Shown here piece by piece: positions 56,647-64,000 of a stretch of DNA of 64,000 nt. Numbering within the stretch: the first letter of the stretch is position 1; each line of letters begins with the position of its first letter. The position numbers were made by a program, and so were the translations under genes. Source of the stretch: Schistocerca nitens (Eukaryota > Arthropoda > Insecta > Orthoptera > Acrididae); assembly GCF_023898315.1 (NCBI RefSeq), contig NC_064616.1, positions 289,691,205-289,755,204 of the forward strand. Reading direction: 5' to 3'. Under the pieces are notes generated by a model. That model made no database searches, had not been told where the DNA came from, and was given only the letters and a program-made list of their open reading frames with translations.

Positions 56647-57839
56647 CAAGGTGTACAACTTTGCTCCTTCTGTCTGCCGATAGGTGGCGACAACGGTAAG
56701 TAGCGGTCGAAAGAAACAGATCGCAGACGTCAGGCAGTTAGCTTGGTTTACGAGCCTAATTCTTGTCATTTGCGGGAGGTGTTACTGTTTTGTTTCAATA
56801 TAAAAAAAACAGCGGCTGAGTCTCATCGAATGCTCTCAAGTATGTATAGTAAGGACGTTGTTAGTGAAATAATGTGTCGTGAGTGGTTTCAACGCTTCAG
56901 GAACGGTGATTTTAACATCGTGGACAGGCATAGTGGTGGAAGAGAGAATGTTTTCGATGATGCAGAATTGGAGACATTGCTGAGTGAAGACTCGAGTCAA
57001 ATTCAAGAAGAATTGCCACGATTAATGGGAGTGACACAGTAAGCCATTTCAAAACGTCTCAAGGCTGTAGACATGATTCTGAAAGAAGGAACTTGGGTCT
57101 TGTGTGAGCTGAAACCAATAGATGTGAACGACGTTTGTGTGTTCGTGAACAGTTGCTTCAGAGGCAAAAACGGAAGGAATTTATGCGTCGAATTGCGAAC
57201 AGGGACGAAAAATGGGTACATTACGACAACCCTAAACGCAAAAAACCATGGGGATATCCTGGCCATGCTTCCACATCGACGGCCAAACTGAATATTCATG
57301 GCTCCAAGATCATGCCCTGCATTTGGTGGCACCAGTTCGGCGTCGTGTACTATGAGGTGTTAAAACCAAGTGAAACAATCACAGGTGCTCGTTATCGAAC
57401 GCATGCGTTTGAGCAGAGCATTAAAAGACAAACGGCCGCAGTACAGCGAGAGGCACGATAAAATGATTTTGCAACGCTCGACCCCATGTTGCAAAAGAGG
57501 TCAAAACATACTTGGAAACGTTGAAATGGGAAGTCCTACCCTACCCGCCGTATTTTCCAGACATTGCTCCCTCTAACTATCACCTGTTTAGATCAATGGC
57601 GCATGGCCTCGCTGACCAACACTTCCAATCTCATGAAGAAGTCACAAATTGGATCGATTCGTGGATCGCTTCAAAAGATGAACAATTTTTTCGATGCTGG
57701 ATTCATACACTGCCCGAAAGACGGGAGAAGGTAGTGGCCAGTGATGAAAAATATGTTGAATGATACATGTGTAACCAATTTGTTCCATTAAAGCCTTAAA
57801 TGTTGGAGAAAAACGGCGGAAGCAAAGTTGTACGCCTTG
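56647..57839 (+). mobile_element. Near full-length mariner element
   Basis: Terminal repeats CAAGGTGTACAACTTTGCTC and the inverse GCAAAGTTGTACGCCTTG, flanked by TA (56645-56646, 57840-57841). 1193 bp, inside the LINE endonuclease region. Confidence 0.9.
56743..57763 (+). pseudogene. mariner transposase, inactive
   Basis: N-terminal HTH part LLFCFNIKKTAAESHRML and SEIMCREWFQRFRNGDF is readable until a TAA at 57040. Later, RRIANRDEKWVHYDN carries the first catalytic Asp. The second Asp box is lost in a frameshift near 57466 (only NARPHVAKEV remains, in another frame). The third position reads IAPSNYHLFRSM where mariners have SDYHLF, so the catalytic Asp is Asn. The end is KDEQFFRCWIHTLPERREKVV. 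Confidence 0.85.
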
Positions 57840-58807
57840 TATTTTTTCTCCTTTCTTTCATGAGTTTATCAAGGAGACACTAGACTTTGGGCAAGAAAGT
57901 TTTAGTTACTGCACTTCGCGGAATTCTGTAAATTGATATGACTATTGTGTTCATGACTTACAGTTCAACACAACAACTTTCAAAGGAGCACTCTTCATTT
58001 AAATAATAAAAATCCGTCTTTATTTCACCTGTTATGCAGTTATCTAGAAGTATGCATGAGCCCCCATGGGATATTTGTATTCTGCAGAAACTGCTTGCTA
58101 GTTGAAATGTTCCAGTTTATTTAAAATTTTTATGGAGTCACTAGTTGTCCAGTGTTCATTTAAACAGACAACTTTGATATTTTTGCTTTGATTGAGGATC
58201 ATTTGCTGTTCTTCAATTTTGATATTACCTGCCTTGAGACCATTATATTCCAATGCATTAAATAATTTTTTTCACTTTTCTTTATCTGTCTAAGTATATA
58301 TTTTCGTACATTTCTTACCTCAGTGTTTTCTTCACACCAGTTACTAATAAAAAATCCTTCAGATCGGCTGGTGGTGAGACTCTTCTCTTGTTAAGGCAAC
58401 AGGTGACTCCTGTTGATTCTGCTGTTGTTGATGTAGTTTACGTTATTGGTGTTGCTTTTTTACTTCGATTCACTTCATTAGACACTGCTGCTGATGCTGT
58501 TTCTTCCTCACTTATCTCTACAAGAGAGACTGAAATTGCTGCTGCTGTTTTCAGGGTGCTAGCATAGCTTTTTGCGATACATTCCTTGTATGGTATCTGC
58601 TGTTGACACTGTATATGTACTGTCAATCTCTGAGTGATCTTTTGGTTCTGTTTCTGAGGTTTGGGATACTTCACTACACTTTGTATGAAACTGGTTAGCA
58701 TTTTGTGGAACTGTTGTGATTTTCTGAGATAGAGGAATGGCAGTTGGACTATATATGTGGTGAATTTGCCACGATTTTATTATAGATGACAGTTTTTCCT
58801 CTATCAT

Positions 58808-61312
58808 TAAGATGCAGACTCTCGGTACCGGTCTGAATTACCGCGATCGGCGGTTTAACATCTGCGTGTGCTTGCAGGCTGAATAAGGGAAGTACGCTTG
58901 TCTCAGCTTGATGTAACAATTTATTAACGAAACCCTGCTGGCGGAACAGACAATAATACACTGCAATCGATAACTCGTGCGAAGGCGTGAGAAAAGTTCA
59001 GTACGGTAATTTATTCCGTATCTAACACACTTGGATTCACGCTTTCGCCAACGAGTAGAACGTGGAACAGAAAACCACAATCAAAGAGTAAATCTCTGAA
59101 CAAATGTCGCTTGTGTATAGCGTCTCTGGCGTTAAGCGGGGAAGTTTCGCGGCACTGCATTTTCAAACACTCGCGCGTTTCACGGCTCTGGAGGATGACG
59201 GAAGACGCCACCACACACACGATGTCTGGTGAAGACATCACGGTGCGTATCTTCTGTGTACAGAAAGAATGTGTTGTGAAAGGCTTTGCACATTTTATTG
59301 TACAGTCTATTGGCTTTCTCTATCTTTTTGCTTACAGAAGAGAAATTTGGAAGGTCATATCTGGTCGGAATTCCTACCACTATCATTGTTTTCTTTTCCA
59401 GTAAATTTAGTATTTTGTTAGCTTATCACCAATACTTTGCTGTTTATTCGAAAATATGTCGCGATTTTCTAGAATACCCTTAGACAGAAACGTAAGAGCA
59501 CAGCCTAAATTGCTGCGAATGAAAGAACTGCCTTCTTATTTGTAGTCATGCTCGTCACAAATATTTAGATGCGATCAAATTCCTAACAATACTTTCGTCA
59601 ATCTGGCGGTCTAGGTAAAGATCGCATCACACAGGGACCGAGGGACGTCACATGACCAACCACAGAGTGCAATGGTGGCGACCTCATGTTCGTTGAACGT
59701 CATCGGAAGAGGATGCTGGATTTGGCGCCAAAATTGAAAGATAATCTTAAACGGTCCTTAAATGTGTGAGCGCACTACGGACATCCACATGTTTAGCAAA
59801 TAGGATCCTCCCTGTGAGGGCAAGATAACTCAGGGTATGAATAATTTCTTCTTCTATTTAAAAGTGAAAAGTTATGATCCTTCACAGACACATTTTGCTC
59901 TCGCCCACATTGTGCTCTGGCCATTTAAATGTCTATATTAGAAGGTGAGTTTATGTCACAATGACTCAGATATCATTTAGAGATTACGGTACTAATATGT
60001 GAGACCTTTTTTTTTATTGATATTGTGATCTCAGGAAAAAATAGTGTCTTTCTAATGGAGGGAATACTCGAAGGTGATACAAACTAACATAATGTTAAGC
60101 AGAGACCATGTATGGTTCCACGATTGTTAGCGATTTTCGGATGCATACATATTGAATTACTTTTTACTGGGACGTAAAATATTCATTTGTTTCCACGTTA
60201 GTTTGTATCTTCGTGAAATGAGTTTTATGAGCTCAATTAGTGGTCAGTTGTGTGCATGCTGTGCTAGACCACAACTAAATTTTAGCCCCACTCTCTTTCC
60301 GGTTTACAAGGCAGCACATGATTTGCGATAATAGCCTAAAACAAATGGTTTTTAATTCCCACACAAGAGAATCTGTTCTGGTTACACGAGCTGTTTTTTC
60401 CTTTATAACATTTAAGAAATTTTAATTTTAGGTGACCTAAATTTCTACTTCAGGTCTAAAATGATCTAAGAGGAAAGGCTTTAAGTTGCAGTTAAACAAC
60501 ATGAAGGAAGCAGTAGTTTCTGTTTTATATGATATCCTGTCGTCAATCTGTAGAGCAATATATGTCACGGATGTAACTTGACGGTTTCAGTTTGCTGTGG
60601 TACACTATCAGGTTGAAATTTGTGTCCTGAAAGTTTGGTGCAGTGATTTGGGAGCCTAGTAAGAAAGCCAGTGACATAGCTGATTTGTGAACAAGCAGTG
60701 TAAGACGACAATTTCGAGACAGAAGAAAGACACCATAGGTAGTTTGTGCAATCGAGGCGGATTTTTCATAATTATTTCGATACTTACGATTGCTGACGCG
60801 CTGCAATGCTGAAAGTTCTTAAAGACACCATAGGCCCATTTGACTTATTCATTCTTCTGTAAACTTGTGGAACTTGTGAATGGTGGCACTGTATGAGATG
60901 AGATTCAGAAACATTAAAACTTACAGTGTTACGTTAGAACTGTGTGTATAGCCTCATCATAGTTAACTTTGATTCTATCTTGGGTAAACGCTATGCAGTG
61001 CCTCCCTACATTATTTTTCGTGCTGTATGTCCGATGTATGTACATAATGTGCTCCAAAATACTCGTTGGATGGTTGTCTAGAAAGTAATACAGGTTTTAT
61101 GATTACGTTGTGGTTTTTGTTGTTATACAAAACAGTGGATTAAATGTGGCACATACGTAGGCACCCTGATGCATTACAATTCATTCCCTTAGCACAACCT
61201 TTGTTTGACATCCACATTCGTCGGTTTCGCCATCTCACAACCAAATTCTCAACCTCCAGCCCAACCTAGACCTTGGGCGTTGGGCTAAGCTACAACTCAG
61301 TCACCACAACTT
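58808..61312. other. Non-coding DNA, CpG-richer at 58.8-59.3 and 59.6-59.8 kb
   Basis: No supported gene. 59440-59580 is a diverged repeat of 36930-37130. CGGTATTACCGCGATCGGCGG-like and GGGACGTCACATGACC stretches are unusually CpG-rich for the region. The remaining DNA is AT-rich and anonymous. Confidence 0.45.
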
Positions 61313-61315
61313 CCG

Positions 61316-61500
61316 TCCCTGGTAGCTGAGTGGTCAGAGTGACAGACCGTCAATCCTAAGGGCCCGGGTTCGATTCCTGGCTGAGTTGGAGTTTTTCTCC
61401 ACTCAGGGACTGGGTGTTGTGTTGTCCTAATAGTCATCATTTCATCCCTATTGGTGCTCAAGTCGCCGAAATGGAAAGACTTGGTTAGTGTTTTGTATCA
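61316..61500 (+). mobile_element. tRNA-derived SINE
   Basis: A box GGTAGCTGAGTGGTCAGAG, B box GGTTCGATTCC, then a body with GGGACTGGGTGTTGTGTTGT and CATTTCATCCC, ending near AAAGACTTGG. No TSD recognised. A known style of insect SINE. Confidence 0.8.
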
Positions 61501-64000
61501 GTGACTTGTGCTTCTTAGTACTTAAAATGAAGACCACACCCTGAAAAAGTTCTACATTAGTCCACTTGAACCTACATGAGTCCACTTGAACAATAGCCTA
61601 CAAATAACTTGGGCTTTAATTTAGCAATTGCACATATAACCTGGCAACAGAACTAATAATCATGTGTAATATTTGTTCCCTTTGGTCAGCTGAGACAACA
61701 TTTGCTCTCTTCATTTACCCAGATAGATAAGTAATATCACCTGTTAATGGGAGATATACTAAACTCCATCCGAACAGGCCTTGTAAGGCCCAGTGGTATG
61801 ACCAGCTGCTGTGTGATCCTCAGCTGATAGGTGTCACTGGATGTGCATATGGAGAGACATGTGGTCATGACACAGCTCTCCTGGCTGTTGACTATTTCCA
61901 TGAATGGAGCTGCTACTGCTCAATCAAGTAGTTGGCCTCACAAAGGCTGAGAGCACCCCGTTTCCCAACAGCACTTGTCACACCCAGACGGAGACCCATC
62001 CAAGTATTAACCAAGTCCGACAGTGCTTAATATTGATGACCCGATGGGAACCGGTGTTACCACTGTGGGCAAGGCCACTGGCAAAGGGAGATATAACAAG
62101 ATTTTGTGGTATATGGGTAGGGATATGTTAAGGTGTCAACTGCGTCAAAAATAAGTAATGCTTTTAAGTGTTTGCATAGTTAGTCATGCTTCAGATCACA
62201 GCATAAAATGCTTTAAAAGTTGTCTAGAGTAGCAGTAGTGAGAAAGATTTGCTGTCTAACATTGTCAGAGCTCAGGATGCCATTACATGTCCTTAACTGT
62301 GTACATTTATGTGTTGAAAGCCTCTGATCATCTCTTGCCTAGTGTCACATCATCCCATCTCTAGTGACTACGATTGGGCCAGTAGATAAGCTGTTGTTAC
62401 TTGTAAAATCATCTTTGATTGGGGTCTTGTAAATGGTCTGTGATGAGTCAGCTTTTGTAATTTGAATATGTGATATAGTAAACAGGTGTAAGAAGTGAAC
62501 ATGTTCGGCTGCATTTAATGTCACTGAGAGACCTGAGCTAAGTGCTTAATGTTGTTTTACATTGAAGGAAAAATTTCTCAGTAATTCTATTGGTTTATTT
62601 ATGAAGAGATTTAGTATTCTCCACACTGTCATTGTCTTAATTAGGGACTGCATAATAGTAACAGCAATACAACTCCACTTTCAAAAAGAGCTTAATTTGG
62701 TACCATTATTCAGTTATATGTATTATTACTGGTAGATGAGTATAGAAAAAATGTTACTGTATCAAAACCATTCCATTAATTCTCACATCAGTACGTAGTA
62801 CTATTCTGACATGAAGAAATTACAGATTTTGTAATAGTTTCATCTAACCTACATGTCAGTTACATTGCTCCATTTGTATCTGTCTCAACTATCTCATGCT
62901 TACAGACTGTGTAAGACAGTAATTACTGTGTTATGAAACAGTTAATATGCATTTTATGTGTCTTTTATTGTGAATCAAGTTCACTCTATGTGGCCATGAA
63001 CAAACATTGGGATCACATATAAATGTCAATATGTGTGAAACTCAATCATTAGTCTCCTCTAATTGCTCTGTGTGCTCACAATGTTCTTGTCATTTTGTCT
63101 GTTCTTACAATACTAAACCTTGATTCTGTTCACTAAATATTTCCATTTCTTAGAAATGGAAGGTGTTAATAATTTCTATTTCCTTTTAGGTTATTTTTGC
63201 ATGAGTCTCTCATTTGTAATTCTAGATTGGCAGACATCAGCCCTGTCAACTTCCTTCCCTGGTTGTCTGAAAAAATCTGCTGCATTTTCTGATATATATG
63301 CCAGTTCAGTACTGGGGTCCTTGTTGCTTCATACCTAGTGTATCTGTGTTCTGAATTCAAACCACAACCTATTCCCTTGTACACATAAAAATGCACACCA
63401 TTTCCATTCTATCATTGCAGGTGGACCACAGATAAATATAAAATGCATTCCCGTTTTATACTTTACCTGAATGTATGTGAAGCAGTATACCTGGGTGTTG
63501 CCATTTTTGAATAGATGAAACATTTGAAGAAGGGTATTAACAAACAGTAATGACAAACCTTATCTTGAGAGGCAGGATTTCTAAGATGAAATGTTATGAA
63601 AATGTAGAGACAGATTATGTAAAGTCTGCTATGTTGTATGCAAATTCCCCTAACTTAGTGGTCAGTGTAACTGACTTGTATGTGGGGGATTTGAGTTCCA
63701 TTCCTGTTCTTCCAAGGACCTTGCCTTTGTGGCATACTGTAATGGAGTGCAGTCAGCCTTGTCATGACAGTGGGGTAGCTACTTAACTTCAGTAGCTGCA
63801 GCACAGTTAATAGACCAAATAGCAACTGCAGTTGAGAACAAACATTATGTTACAGGAGGGTTCCTTGATCTTGGGAACGTTTTTGGTTGTGTCACCATCA
63901 GCACATTACTTGACAAGCTGTGAAACCTGATTGTTACAGGAATTGTGTATGAAGTGATAAAATCATATGTGAGCAACAGGAAACAATTTGTGTTGCTTGA
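61501..64000. repeat. Old long repeat, unit 4
   Basis: Ordered matches to 17.65-17.87 kb (GAGACAACA), 19.08 kb (GCTTCAGA), 22.8 and 24.8 kb (ATTTAATGTCACTGAGAGAC against GTTAAATATCATTGAGAGAC), 8.37-8.96 kb (long stretch) and 13.8-14.0 kb. Continues to the window edge. Interrupted by a 5S SINE at 61759-62085. Small ORFs have no family similarity. Confidence 0.55.
61759..62085 (-). mobile_element. 5S rRNA-derived SINE, reverse orientation
   Basis: On the minus strand the head reads GGTAACACCGGTTCCCATCG, then TTAAGCACTGTCGGACTTGG and TTAATACTTGGATGG, following 5S rRNA. A 10-bp TSD GGGAGATATA lies at 61749-61758 and 62086-62095. Confidence 0.85.

Larger units (their letters stand above)
55386..58807 (-). 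mobile_element. LINE, minus strand, split by mariner and truncated at RT
   Basis: Right to left on the minus strand: a possible ORF1 or leader part (58438-58807), endonuclease remnants at 57850-58320 (KVVCLNEHWTTSD, INLQNSA-type frames), the mariner at 56647-57839, the end of the endonuclease near 56430 (LGISDHSALFIQL), the inter-domain linker, then SSGWDQIPTNAIKFV and NYHPISILPVLSK at 55540-55760, and QYGFQKGKSTMSAINEFIE near 55440. RT stops there, cut by the repeat at 55040-55385. Many stops. Confidence 0.8.

Noticed and set aside
58438..58961. Overlapping minus-strand ORFs as an independent gene
   Set aside because: More likely ORF1 or leader remnants of the minus-strand LINE; two frames are used and no domain is visible.

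Overview
The window looks like intergenic DNA from a large, repeat-rich insect genome. No single-copy host gene could be supported. The mix of elements suggests an orthopteran, probably a Schistocerca-type locust or grasshopper: tRNA-headed SINEs with a shared tail, two 5S rRNA-headed SINEs, several LINE clades, a Penelope-like element, Ty3/gypsy remnants, Tc1/mariner copies and Polinton (Maverick/adintovirus-like) remnants. The species is inferred from my memory of locust repeats; I could not test it.

Layout. 0-12.6 kb: a transposon-associated ORF cut by a 5'-truncated LINE; a gypsy pol split by a SINE with a 13-bp target-site duplication (TSD); a probable long gypsy LTR; a mariner end; a gypsy gag-protease fragment; an internally deleted copy of the first LINE; an LTR-like GC-rich block. 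12.6-25.1 kb and 61.6-64 kb: an old, strongly diverged long repeat, also present at 8.4-9 kb. It is riddled with younger insertions: an inverted array of tRNA-like units, two Tc1-like elements, a small gypsy with both LTRs, a 5S SINE and a perfect hairpin. 25.4-26.8 kb: Penelope-like element, minus strand.

26.8-53.6 kb is the most interesting part. Two decayed Polinton copies lie in opposite orientation. Copy 2 (26.8-35.6 kb) has a plus-strand protein-primed DNA polymerase B facing minus-strand remnants of an accessory protein, the major capsid protein and the end of the penton-like protein. Copy 1 (about 37.4-53.6 kb, plus) carries a promoter-like region with E2F, CRE and YY1-like motifs, a probably spliced first gene, a second small gene, packaging ATPase, an accessory protein, retroviral-type integrase with chromodomain, a phospholipase A2-like protein, a hydrophobic minor protein, an adenain-like cysteine protease, penton-like protein, major capsid protein and the accessory protein. 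Copy 1 has no polymerase. Nearly every gene has stops, frameshifts or inserted elements. Two almost identical Tc1-family elements (one with an intact transposase) and a 4.3-kb LINE sit inside copy 1; the LINE itself holds two SINEs and a palindromic tRNA-like insertion.

53.6-61.5 kb: a deleted mariner, a dispersed repeat, a minus-strand LINE split by a nearly full-length but dead mariner, anonymous DNA and a tRNA SINE. The nesting gives a relative chronology: old long repeat, Polinton copies and older LINEs first, then SINEs, and the pair of Tc1 copies among the youngest.
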